This document shows, in pieces, positions 51,890 through 61,038 of a stretch of 64,000 nt of DNA. Source of the DNA: JAGLCW01 sp964427915 (GTDB taxonomy: Bacteria; Caldisericota; Caldisericia; UBA6126); the NCBI GenBank assembly GCA_964427915.1, contig CAYRWA010000053.1:1-64000 (forward strand). Direction: 5' to 3'. The position numbers were made by a program, and so were the translations under genes. The first letter of the stretch is position 1. Every line of letters begins with the position of its first letter. The notes under the pieces are model-generated. The model was not told where the DNA came from. It made no database searches and saw only the letters and a list, made by a program, of their open reading frames with translations.

Positions 51890-54832
51890 ATGAAGCATCG
51901 ACTGAATAAATTTCTTAGTATTATGTTGTCTTTCATTTTGCTTGGCAGTGTTTTTTCTGTTTTTCGACCTACAAAAACATATGCTTTAAAGAATTTCTTT
52001 ATGATTGTACAACCTAGAAAGGTCGCCACAAGGGCAACCTATCGTTTTAATGTAACGATTGAAAAACGGCTTAAGGTACACGAAGCCATTACGCTAGTAT
52101 GGCCTCCTGGAACCATTATCGATCCTCCCATTCCAGAAGAAGAAAAAAAGCGTAAAGAACGACTTACACAGATTATTGAATCTATGTCTATTGGTCTTTC
52201 TCCTTGTTCTGCTTGCCAGGGACTCCCGGTTATTGAAGAAACTCCAGAAGGGGGAATCTCCTTACGATTCAATACTCATATTGAATTGAACCCAGAGATT
52301 GTAGGATATAGTGATATTGTTGTTACGGTACCAGATACTTGTGGATTTGTAACTCCACCGACTCCTGCTAAATACCAATGGAAGTTTTCAACAGGCGCAG
52401 AACCTTCTTTTATTTCTTCGGAACCATTTGAAATTGTTGAAAGTGCTATTGGTGTCCCCGAAGGAATGCCTGTCGTTGAAGTACGACCTTCTTCTTTCCG
52501 AGCCAATGCTTCCTATACCATTGCATTCAATGTTGGGAAAGGCGGATGGTTGCGAGAAGGAGATGGACGAATTCGTGTCAAATTTCCTGAAGGCACTCAA
52601 TTTGCCGACGAAGAGATTAAAGAAAAATTTCTACTTGTTAACGGGAAACCAATCACAAATTCTCCACTTGCAGTACGCAATCAGCTTACCTTCATTACTC
52701 CCATTGAAATCCCTGATAGTGGACATGTAGAAATTTTTATCGACGAAGGCGCCGGCATTATTAATCCACCAAAACCGGGCGAATATGTCCTAGAAGTTTC
52801 TACAATTCCAGCGGACAAAGATTGGGTCGCTTCTGAACCCTATTTAATTGAAAAAGGGGGAGCTCTACTTAAGGTAGTACCTGCCAAAGTAAACAAACCG
52901 GCTCGGTATTCCTTCTCCTTTATTTTGGAAGCAGGAAAAACAATTGATGTAGGAAGCAAAATCAGCGTTCAATTTCCAGAGGGAACTGTCCTCCCATCAT
53001 CTCTCAATAAATCCAAAATTTTTATCAGCGGAGAACCAATCAGAGACATTTCTGTCAATGGCCTGGAAGTTGTCATTTCTTCTGCCGTTAAAATAGAATC
53101 AGAAAGTGCTGTCGATGTTCTTTTTGCAGCAGATGCTGGAATTGTTAATACGACAGAACCAGGAGAAATCAAGTTAGGATATAAGCTTGAAAGTGAACCT
53201 GACTATTTGATGACCACTCCTGTTGATTTAATCGAATCTCGACTGGATATTTTAGATGTTACTAATGAACCCAAAAATGCCTATTCTGTAACTTCTTGGA
53301 CAATTCAAGGACTTACTGGGGACAATGGTGCTCTCCAAAAAGGTGATTTTATCGCCATTACATTCCCTGAGAATACCGAGATGCCAGAAGAGGTTGATCC
53401 CAACTCTGTTACAATAAACGAAATCCCTTCAGAAAAAGTTACGATTGAGGGAACCACTGCTAGTTTTTATATAGCACAAGAAGTAAAAGGTGGAACCGAA
53501 TTTGTTCTACATACTACTCTTGCATCTGGTCTTCGCAATCCCACCGAGGAAAAAGTAGGCTATGTACTCAAAGTTACCTCCAACACCGAAGATTTTGTAG
53601 CTACTTCTCCAACTTTCTTTACAACTCCAAAGTTACCAGTTTCTACATACGAAATTAAAGGTGGAACAGAAGGTGAAAACGGATGGTATTTGGAACCCCC
53701 TGTTGTTTCTTTTTCCTGCGATGATCCAACAGCTGTCATAAAACTGTATTGGGACGATAAAGACAATCAGATTATTACGTACGACGGGGGAGCAAAACCC
53801 CTCGACATAGGCCAGTATGAATCTCGCATTACATATTGGGCAGAATCTATTACTGGTGTGGAACCTCCAAAATCTTTTATCGTTAAGGTGGACACTGTTT
53901 TACCAGAAGTTGTTGTCGAAAAACCAGTAGAAACTAAAACAATTACTACAGAACCAACGATTGAAGTGGTAGCTCGTACGACATTGATCAAAACAATACG
54001 TTTTGGTGTTGACTCTCTTGAACTCGATAGGATTGCCTTTATTAATAATGAAAGAGTACCGGTTGATCCTGAAACCGGATACTTCTCGTCTATAATTGAC
54101 CTAGAACAAGGTGTGAATATTATCGACATCGTTGCAAAAGACGAAGCAGGTCATGAGAAAGCACTCCAATATGAGGTAGTGTACGATACCGAACCACCTG
54201 AAATTACTGTTACCTATCCTTTGGAAGGGGATGTTGTTACAAAGCGTAGATTCTCTGTAACAGGCCAAACAGATCCCACGGCGCAACTAACAATTAATGG
54301 TGAGTTTGTGTACCTAGAACAAAACGGGACTTTTGCATATGAAGTGACACCTAGAAAAATAGGAAAAATGACATTTGAGTTTGTTGCTACAGATCCCGTC
54401 GGTAATGTAACAGAAAAAACGATCCATATAACATTCGGTTACATTATTGAGTTAGTAATCGGTAAAAACACAGCTACCAAGAACGATGAAACCCAAGAGT
54501 TAACGATGGCACCCATTATTCAAAATGGGCGTACATTAGTCCCCTTTGGTTTTATTGGACGAGCACTTGGTGCTGATGTAGGATATACTCAACATCCAAC
54601 AACAAATCTTGTTGAGACTGTATGGCTTGAACTTGATGGCGTGAAGGTGGAACTTACGATCGGTTCGAACATTGCCAAAGTGAATGGAGAAGATGTAACC
54701 ATGGATGTTGCTTGCCAGATCATTAGCGGGAATACCATGGTCCCTGTCCGATTTGTTTCCGAAAGCCTTGGTGCTGATATTGGCTGGGATGGTGACACGG
54801 AAACAATTACAATAACCTATCCAAAATTATAA
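51890..54832 (+). CDS. Large secreted repeat protein with C-terminal stalk domain (surface or S-layer-like)
   Basis: 980 residues from the ATG at 51890 (AAGGGGG upstream). Signal peptide (about 1-33, ending KTYA). Then four related beta domains of about 110-140 residues, each with a strand like 'I.V.FPEGT....': LVWPPGTIIDPP, RVKFPEGTQFADE, SVQFPEGTVLPSS and AITFPENTEMPEE. Near the end of each comes a piece like AGIINPPKPGEYVLEV or AGIVNTTEPGEIKLGY. Next are a sugar-binding-like or chitobiase-type domain (about 590-690), two Big/Ig domains, and a C-terminal stalk domain pair (IQNGRTLVPFGFIGRALGAD, MVPVRFVSESLGADIGW). Probably a surface layer or adhesive protein. Confidence 0.8.
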   Translation: MKHRLNKFLSIMLSFILLGSVFSVFRPTKTYALKNFFMIVQPRKVATRATYRFNVTIEKRLKVHEAITLVWPPGTIIDPPIPEEEKKRKERLTQIIESMSIGLSPCSACQGLPVIEETPEGGISLRFNTHIELNPEIVGYSDIVVTVPDTCGFVTPPTPAKYQWKFSTGAEPSFISSEPFEIVESAIGVPEGMPVVEVRPSSFRANASYTIAFNVGKGGWLREGDGRIRVKFPEGTQFADEEIKEKFLLVNGKPITNSPLAVRNQLTFITPIEIPDSGHVEIFIDEGAGIINPPKPGEYVLEVSTIPADKDWVASEPYLIEKGGALLKVVPAKVNKPARYSFSFILEAGKTIDVGSKISVQFPEGTVLPSSLNKSKIFISGEPIRDISVNGLEVVISSAVKIESESAVDVLFAADAGIVNTTEPGEIKLGYKLESEPDYLMTTPVDLIESRLDILDVTNEPKNAYSVTSWTIQGLTGDNGALQKGDFIAITFPENTEMPEEVDPNSVTINEIPSEKVTIEGTTASFYIAQEVKGGTEFVLHTTLASGLRNPTEEKVGYVLKVTSNTEDFVATSPTFFTTPKLPVSTYEIKGGTEGENGWYLEPPVVSFSCDDPTAVIKLYWDDKDNQIITYDGGAKPLDIGQYESRITYWAESITGVEPPKSFIVKVDTVLPEVVVEKPVETKTITTEPTIEVVARTTLIKTIRFGVDSLELDRIAFINNERVPVDPETGYFSSIIDLEQGVNIIDIVAKDEAGHEKALQYEVVYDTEPPEITVTYPLEGDVVTKRRFSVTGQTDPTAQLTINGEFVYLEQNGTFAYEVTPRKIGKMTFEFVATDPVGNVTEKTIHITFGYIIELVIGKNTATKNDETQELTMAPIIQNGRTLVPFGFIGRALGADVGYTQHPTTNLVETVWLELDGVKVELTIGSNIAKVNGEDVTMDVACQIISGNTMVPVRFVSESLGADIGWDGDTETITITYPKL

Positions 54833-54853
54833 AAATCTAGTAGGAGGCGGTGT

Positions 54854-56260
54854 ATGAGAAAGAATGTTAAAAAGCTTTTAACCTTGAGTTTTGCTTGCGT
54901 GTTCACTTTTCTGTTTGTATTCGGAAATTATCAAGCACCTTACAAGGTATATGCATCAAATGATAGCGACTTTACACCGTCTCCTTCACCTGTCATCGTG
55001 GAGCGTTTTACAGGTGGATGGTGTGGAGCTTGTCCATATGCTTCTGCCGGAATGCATCATGCAGAATTAGTTTTAAACCAAACGGAGAACGTATTTATTC
55101 CCCTATCCTTTCACAATCGCGATCCTCTTGCATCTGCCGATACTGAAAAAAGAGCCGATTATTACTCGATAAATGCGTATCCATCTGTTGTTGTTGGTGG
55201 AATTGATTTGATCGTGGGCGTTCCAAATGATGGGCAGTATTTAGACTTTGATCAGTATGTTGCTGCGATTCTTGAATGCGAGAATCAACAGAGAATTTTG
55301 GCCGATATTCAGTTAACAGGTGATTTTGATAAGCATTCTTTCCAGGTCAAAGTAAAAGCAAGAGAAGATTTCGGAAAACGCAACATTAATATCATTGCAG
55401 CCATCTACCAAGACTGGGTAAACGTTGCACAAAAAAACGGGGAGTATATGAACCGTTATGTTGTACGTAAAATGCCTTATGGTGTTACCGGAAAGCCTGT
55501 TCGTTTAAAAGCAGACCAAATTTACGAAGAAGATAGAAAATTTGTTCTTACCACTAGAGCTGCTGCGCAAAGTGGTATCGTTGTATTTTTGCAAGACCAG
55601 GATACAAAAGAAATTGTAGGATCTGCTTTGCACAAGTTTTCTGATGAAAGACCCGCTCTTTTCTACTGGAATGTTCCTCAAATGGGATTGCAACAAAAAC
55701 ACACATCCCTTGATATTATGACCTACAAAGTTAGCAATACCCGACGCTTAAAAAAACTAATTGTTCAACTTCACCGTGCAGATGATTACTATACAATTGA
55801 ATCTGCTAGATTACCTGATAGTATCACTGCAAGTGCTTCCGTCGATTTTAATTCAAGAAAAGGCGAGATTACGGTTCTGTTTGATACTCCTTTTACTGGA
55901 TCTGGAGACTTATTTGAACTATTGGTAAACTTCAAAAAAGATACGGGTGATGGAGGGGTGCTTTTTAAAATCACTCAGTTTTCTGCTTCAGATGACCAAG
56001 GAGAACTTGTTCCCTTTGAGTTAATTGACCTATCCTTTTTTAGTGGTATTCAAGTAGTGCCCAATTTGTATGATTTGGATAAAAACGGACACGTCGATGA
56101 TAGCGATGTAATTCTCTTGGGTAAATCTTTTGGAACTATGCGCGGAGATAAGGGTTTCATGAAAGAGGCAGATTATAATGATGATAGGAGAATTGACCTT
56201 CTTGACATCAACCAATTAATGTTGCATGAGGATTGGCGGATACGAAAATCATTTCCTTAA
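54854..56260 (+). CDS. Secreted thioredoxin-fold protein with cohesin-like and dockerin-like domains
   Basis: 468 residues. Signal peptide (about 1-35). Thioredoxin/Omp28-like domain (about 45-150): VERFTGGWCGACPYASAG with Cys57 and Cys60, and the cis-Pro region INAYPSVVVGG. Residues about 150-265 match the beta-rich Omp28-type extension. About 275-390 reads like a cohesin: SASVDFNSRKGEITVLFDTP, then SGDLFELLVNFK. The last 65 residues form a dockerin-like pair of EF-hand loops, DLDKNGHVDDSDVILLGKSF and ADYNDDRRIDLLDINQLML. The AGGAGG before the ATG is strong. It follows the large stalk protein by 21 bp and is probably co-transcribed. It overlaps the convergent acpS stop by 4 bp. Confidence 0.8.
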   Translation: MRKNVKKLLTLSFACVFTFLFVFGNYQAPYKVYASNDSDFTPSPSPVIVERFTGGWCGACPYASAGMHHAELVLNQTENVFIPLSFHNRDPLASADTEKRADYYSINAYPSVVVGGIDLIVGVPNDGQYLDFDQYVAAILECENQQRILADIQLTGDFDKHSFQVKVKAREDFGKRNINIIAAIYQDWVNVAQKNGEYMNRYVVRKMPYGVTGKPVRLKADQIYEEDRKFVLTTRAAAQSGIVVFLQDQDTKEIVGSALHKFSDERPALFYWNVPQMGLQQKHTSLDIMTYKVSNTRRLKKLIVQLHRADDYYTIESARLPDSITASASVDFNSRKGEITVLFDTPFTGSGDLFELLVNFKKDTGDGGVLFKITQFSASDDQGELVPFELIDLSFFSGIQVVPNLYDLDKNGHVDDSDVILLGKSFGTMRGDKGFMKEADYNDDRRIDLLDINQLMLHEDWRIRKSFP

Positions 56261-56613
56261 TCAAAAAAAAGAACGATTGCAACAGCATATTCTTTTTCAT
56301 GGGAAATGCTAATTTGTAGTTGATTTGAAATCAAATCATTGCGATTTGAAGAAAAATATGGCCTGCCCTCGGGAGTGTGGAACACTTCAACATCCCCAAG
56401 GGCAGGTTTTTTAATGTAGTCACTAACTGCCTTGATATAGGATTCTTTAGCAGCAAACATTCCTGCTAGAGATTCCGATGGATTATTTTTTGTATGTGCA
56501 TAGTCCCATTCTTGTTTTGTTCCTATATGACGAATCCACCAGTTTGAGTGGTATTGGAGACACATTTTTTGAATACGATCAATCTTTACAATATCAATGC
56601 CAGTCGAAATCAT
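56257..56613 (-). CDS. acpS: Holo-[acyl-carrier-protein] synthase
   Basis: 118 residues from the ATG at 56613 (GGAG 6-9 bp upstream; the frame opens at 56649). Transfers phosphopantetheine from CoA to acyl-carrier protein. Motifs: STGIDIVKIDRI with the Mg-binding Asp, AGMFAAKESYIKAV (Glu ligand and Lys), GDVEVFHTPEGRPYF and QISISHEKEYAVA. Length matches the trimeric AcpS class. It is convergent with the dockerin-like gene and divergent from rpoB. Confidence 0.93.
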   Translation of the reverse strand: MISTGIDIVKIDRIQKMCLQYHSNWWIRHIGTKQEWDYAHTKNNPSESLAGMFAAKESYIKAVSDYIKKPALGDVEVFHTPEGRPYFSSNRNDLISNQLQISISHEKEYAVAIVLFFD

Positions 56614-56647
56614 TTTTTCTCCATAGAAGCTTTTTGCTTTTTTGCAC

Positions 56648-56675
56648 ATTATATTATATAATGATTGTTTGTTAA
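56648..56675 (-). promoter_or_regulatory. Probable sigma-70 promoter of acpS
   Basis: On the minus strand: TTAACA (56675-56670), 16-bp spacer, TATAAT (56653-56648). The leader to the ATG at 56613 would be about 28 nt and contain GGAGAA. This lies in the 150-bp gap shared with rpoB, whose own promoter was not identified with confidence; a weak TTGTAG-N17-TATGGT precedes it. Confidence 0.6.
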
Positions 56676-56763
56676 ATTAAATTTTAATTTTTTTCTTGGT
56701 ACGGGGATTCTATGGTAATTTGTAGCCTTGTGATTTATTTCATATGGTAATAAGGAGTTTATT

Positions 56764-59700
56764 GTGTCACATCAATCATTTACGTTGAGAGATTTGAACA
56801 AAATAAAACAAGACTTTCAAGCACCTGATCTTCTTGATATGCAAAGGAAATCCTTTGAATGGTTACTTGAAAAAGGAATTCAAGAGTTGCTTGATGAGTT
56901 TGAAGAAACCGATACGAGCTATGAAAGCGGAAAAGTATTGGTTCGATTTCTAGGATATGAAGTTACAAAACCTAAAGCAACCCCTGGAGAATGCAAAGTA
57001 AAAGGAAAAACATACAATGGAGAATTAAATCTCTCTATTCGATTAACCAATACAGAGCTTGGGGAAGAAATTCATCTTCAAGATAAAAGCAAACGAATTG
57101 CTGTAGGAGAATTCCCCTATATGACGCCTACTGGTTCTTTTATCATAAACGGCGTTGAGAGAGTTGTTGTTGGGCAGTTAACACGCTCCCCCGGAGTCTA
57201 TTTTGAACAAAATATTTCTCCTAAAACTGGAGATCCATTATACAAAGCCACCATCATACCCGACCGGGGTTCATGGATTGAATTTGAAACCAATGAGAAT
57301 GGGGTCGTCTTTGTTTATCTTGACAAGAGAAGCAAGAAACTTCCAGCTACAGTTGTTCTCCGTGCTATGGGGCTTACAGACGACGAACTAAAAGATGCTT
57401 TGAAAGATGACACCGTTGTTGAACTCAGGGTGAATTCCAAAGAGTACTTTGATGCTGTTGGAAAAAAGTTATATGATGATATATATGACTTAACCACCGG
57501 CGAAGATCTCTACAAAAAAGGAACGGTTCTTACCCTCTCTATTCTAGAAGAGATATCCCAAACAAACATTAGCCGAATCCACATTTATGATCGAGCTTTA
57601 TCTCGGTTTGCTATTGCTACATTAGAAGAAGATAGCTCTAACGATGAAGAATCTGCCAAAAAATTGATCTTTTTAAAATTAAGACCAGGAGAACGATACA
57701 CAAAAGAAAATGCAGATATACAATTCAAACAAGTTTTGACGGATCCTCGACGCAATGATTTAGGTGAAGTGGGTCGATATAAAATTAACAAAAAGCTTGG
57801 GTTGAATGTGCAAGACAGAACTATTACAAAAGATGATTTACGTAAGTTAATACAGTATTTCGCAAAAATTGAACACAATACGGGGCAAACAGACAATCGA
57901 GATCATTTGGGAAACAAACGTTTACGATTGGTTGGAGAACTCCTCAAAAATAACATGAGAATTGGCTTGCATAGAGTCATGAAAAACACCTATGAAAAGA
58001 TTTCTGTAACGCCTTGGGAAGAAATTCACAAACACACATCCAGCATTATAAACCCAAGACCACTAGAAGCAGCAATAAAGGAGTTTTTTAGCATGGGACA
58101 ATTGTCTCAATTTATGGATGAAACCAACCCTATAGCTTCTTTAACTCACAAAAGAAGAATTTCTGCGCTGGGACCGGGTGGTCTCCACAGAGAAAGAGCA
58201 GGGGCTGAAGTTCGAGACGTTCACTATTCTCATTATGGAAGAATATGTCCCATTGAAACACCGGAAGGTGAAAACGTAGGCCTTATCAATTCTCTCTCTG
58301 TGTATTCCAAAGTAGACGACCGAGGCTTTATTGTTGCTACCTATAAGGTTGTTGAAAACTCTAAAGTAACCGATAAAGTTGTTTCATATACAGCTGACGA
58401 TGAAGACGATAAATATATTGCTCAATTCGATACTCCTGTGGATGCTGATGGTAATATTATTGTTGATACTGTCTTGTGTCGCCATTATGAAGAGTATATC
58501 ATAGTACCGAAAGAGAAAGTAAACTTGATTGATATTTCTCCCTTGCAGGTTTTTTCTGTTTCAGCTGGTTTAATTGCCTTTTTGGAACACGATGATGCAA
58601 ACCGTGCATTAATGGGCTGCAATATGCAGCACCAAGCGGTTCCTCTTATTCACCCAGCCATACCCTATTCAGGTACAGGTTTGGAAGAAAAAGCAGCCAT
58701 TGACTCCGGAGCTTCAGAGTTATCCCCTCACGATGGAATGGTATCCTATGTAGATTCTCGACAAATTGCTATCACCTCACCAGACAATGGTTTTGAACAA
58801 GTGCTTATAGGAAAATTCAATGTCTCTCTGATTGACAAAGTGATTGCAGAGAATATTCCAAACATTGCTGAGGTTGGTCAACAAATTGATGGGAACCTAC
58901 TTCACAAACTGTTTTATAATGGATACTCCACAGTAGCCTACACCGATTCGGATGTATTTGAAACCATCGACTTAGCTGAACTGGTCCTGTATGAAAAAAA
59001 TGAAATGCTGATTGGTCGTAAGCTGGTGAGTGACGTTTACACCAAAACAAACAAAATACTTATTAATTCCGGAAGAGAAATTACAAAAGGCTTAATGGAC
59101 CGTTTGATTGGAGCCAAAATATCTACTGTTGAGGTAGAAGGATGGGCAGGTGGAGTTGAACGAGTGCCTGTATTCGAAGTGAAGTATGTTCACAAAGACA
59201 ATATTCCTATTGACAGGATTCTTGTTCATTCTGACCCCTACTGCGAAGCTTTGGAATATGGAAAACAAATATCTCCTTCCACATTTACAAAATTGAAAGA
59301 ACACAATGTTCGCAAAATTACTTTGATTTCTACAGGAGAATTAAAATATGCGCAGTCTTTTGATTTAAATCCTAAATTGCGGAAGTCGGTTTTACTTGCC
59401 AAAGATGTTTATGTTGGTGGAGAAATCCTTGTGAAAAAAGACAGTCAAGTAGACACCAGCTTAATTATTACTTTGGTGAAAAACAATGTAGAGGTTGTTG
59501 ACATTTACAAATCAACTACCATCTCTTTCACGAAGTTCCGAAGAACAAATCAAGATACTGTTGTAAACAAATATCCCTTGGTTTCACAAGGGGATATCGT
59601 AACGAAAAAGACCCCGATTATTAATGGAGAGGGATGCGATCGAGGAAGATTGGCACTAGGGCAAAATCTATTAACAGCCTATTTGCCTTGGAGAGGGTAC

Positions 59701-61038
59701 AATTACCAAGACGCTATTGTCCTTAGCCAAAGACTTGTCGAAGAAGATACTCTGACGTCTCTTCATATTAAAGAACATAAAGTTCAGGTACGTGATACGA
59801 AAGTAGGACCCCAAGAGATAACGAGAGATATTCCCAATGTTCCCGAAGAACAGCTCCGCAATTTGGACGATGAGGGGATTATTCGCGTTGGTACAGAAGT
59901 AGGTCCCAATGACATATTGGTAGGAAAAATAACCCCCAAAGCTGAAAGTGAATTTACTCCTGAAATGAAATTGTGGAGAGCTATGTTTGACAAAAAAGGT
60001 CAAGATGTAAAAGATTCATCTTTACGGGTACCCCCAGGGGACAGAGGTACGGTCATTGATGTGCAAATTCTATCCAGAGAAGATGAAGAAAATTTACCTA
60101 TAGGGGTTAACAAAATTGTAAAAGTATATATTGGTGAAAAGAGAAAAATTCAGATTGGCGACAAGCTGTCTGGTAGACACGGAAACAAAGGCGTCATCTC
60201 GAAAATTCTTCCTGTGGAAGATATGCCCTTCTTGGAAGATGGCACCCCCGTGGATATTGTATTAAATCCCTTGGGTGTACCTTCTAGAATGAATGTCGGC
60301 CAAATACTGGAATGTTTGCTTGGTATTATTGCTCACAACTCTCATTCATATTGTGTGACTACTCCATTTGCCGGAATGAATCCAGAGGAACTTTTGAAGT
60401 ATTTAGAAGAAGATGGTACTTCCAAACATGGCAAAAGAGTTTTGTTTGATGGATATACAGGAGAACAATTCGAAAGATCTGTGACAGTTGGATATTCCTA
60501 TATCATGAAATTAAATCATATGGTAGAAGATAAAATTCACGCTCGGTCAATTGGTCCCTATGCTTTAATTACTCAACAGCCATTAGGCGGAAAAGCTCAA
60601 TTTGGAGGACAGCGTTTCGGCGAAATGGAAGTGTGGGCATTAGAAGCGTATGGAGCTGCCTATACATTGAATGAAATGCTAACAATTAAATCCGACGATA
60701 CGGAAGGTCGCGTTAAGGCCTACGAAGCCATATGCAACCGCGATTTGATCCAACCAAGCAGCAATCCAGAGTCCTTTAATGTTATTATCAATGAGTTAAA
60801 AGGGTTGGGCATTAAAATGGAAGTTGTTGAAGATACGACTTACGATGAAGATCAATTGGAATTAACCCTTCAGGATTCTATCATTACTCCAGAAACAACA
60901 GAAAGGTTAGATTCCGATTTTCAGAGATTTATGAATGAAGATCTTGGATATGACGATGAAATGGGGAACATAACGGATTCCTCAGAAGATGATAGCGACG
61001 ATAATTCAATTCTTAATACCAAGGAGGATCATGAATGA
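56764..61038 (+). CDS. rpoB: RNA polymerase beta subunit with a four-module insertion
   Basis: 1424 residues from a GTG with AAGGAG upstream. All core blocks are present: RSPGVYFEQ, the rifampicin region SQFMDETNPIASLTHKRRIS (sensitive-type residues at the classic positions), PIETPEGENVGLINSLS, YNYQDAIVLSQRL, GDKLSGRHGNKGVI and GGKAQFGGQRFGEMEVWALE. Between AITSPDNG (about residue 672) and FTKFRRTNQDT (about 922), where most beta subunits have only short strands, lies an insertion of about 240 residues (see repeat entry). The acidic C-terminal tail (EDDSDDNS) is also extended. No ribosomal protein gene precedes it. The stop overlaps the EF-G-like start by ATGA. Confidence 0.97.
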   Translation: MSHQSFTLRDLNKIKQDFQAPDLLDMQRKSFEWLLEKGIQELLDEFEETDTSYESGKVLVRFLGYEVTKPKATPGECKVKGKTYNGELNLSIRLTNTELGEEIHLQDKSKRIAVGEFPYMTPTGSFIINGVERVVVGQLTRSPGVYFEQNISPKTGDPLYKATIIPDRGSWIEFETNENGVVFVYLDKRSKKLPATVVLRAMGLTDDELKDALKDDTVVELRVNSKEYFDAVGKKLYDDIYDLTTGEDLYKKGTVLTLSILEEISQTNISRIHIYDRALSRFAIATLEEDSSNDEESAKKLIFLKLRPGERYTKENADIQFKQVLTDPRRNDLGEVGRYKINKKLGLNVQDRTITKDDLRKLIQYFAKIEHNTGQTDNRDHLGNKRLRLVGELLKNNMRIGLHRVMKNTYEKISVTPWEEIHKHTSSIINPRPLEAAIKEFFSMGQLSQFMDETNPIASLTHKRRISALGPGGLHRERAGAEVRDVHYSHYGRICPIETPEGENVGLINSLSVYSKVDDRGFIVATYKVVENSKVTDKVVSYTADDEDDKYIAQFDTPVDADGNIIVDTVLCRHYEEYIIVPKEKVNLIDISPLQVFSVSAGLIAFLEHDDANRALMGCNMQHQAVPLIHPAIPYSGTGLEEKAAIDSGASELSPHDGMVSYVDSRQIAITSPDNGFEQVLIGKFNVSLIDKVIAENIPNIAEVGQQIDGNLLHKLFYNGYSTVAYTDSDVFETIDLAELVLYEKNEMLIGRKLVSDVYTKTNKILINSGREITKGLMDRLIGAKISTVEVEGWAGGVERVPVFEVKYVHKDNIPIDRILVHSDPYCEALEYGKQISPSTFTKLKEHNVRKITLISTGELKYAQSFDLNPKLRKSVLLAKDVYVGGEILVKKDSQVDTSLIITLVKNNVEVVDIYKSTTISFTKFRRTNQDTVVNKYPLVSQGDIVTKKTPIINGEGCDRGRLALGQNLLTAYLPWRGYNYQDAIVLSQRLVEEDTLTSLHIKEHKVQVRDTKVGPQEITRDIPNVPEEQLRNLDDEGIIRVGTEVGPNDILVGKITPKAESEFTPEMKLWRAMFDKKGQDVKDSSLRVPPGDRGTVIDVQILSREDEENLPIGVNKIVKVYIGEKRKIQIGDKLSGRHGNKGVISKILPVEDMPFLEDGTPVDIVLNPLGVPSRMNVGQILECLLGIIAHNSHSYCVTTPFAGMNPEELLKYLEEDGTSKHGKRVLFDGYTGEQFERSVTVGYSYIMKLNHMVEDKIHARSIGPYALITQQPLGGKAQFGGQRFGEMEVWALEAYGAAYTLNEMLTIKSDDTEGRVKAYEAICNRDLIQPSSNPESFNVIINELKGLGIKMEVVEDTTYDEDQLELTLQDSIITPETTERLDSDFQRFMNEDLGYDDEMGNITDSSEDDSDDNSILNTKEDHE
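58813..59520 (+). repeat. Four tandem modules inserted in RpoB
   Basis: Protein-level repeats with a period of about 60-66 residues. Their core lines align: GQQIDGNLLHKLFYNGYSTV (residue 704), GREITKGLMDRLIGAKISTV (770), GKQISPSTFTKLKEHNVRKI (833) and DSQVDTSLIITLVKNNVEVV (893). Each is preceded by a 'L..D.Y' or 'DKV' strand. The same pattern occurs once at the usual place in the beta lobe (GTVLTLSILEEISQTNISRI, residue 253) and resembles the 'G..it..l...i...gi..v.v' element familiar from beta and beta-prime sandwich-barrel domains. DNA-level identity is low, so the duplications are old. Confidence 0.75.

Noticed and set aside
52039..54286. Several minus-strand frames opposite the large stalk protein
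   Set aside because: All are short, overlap each other and lack ribosome sites, while the plus strand encodes a coherent multidomain protein.
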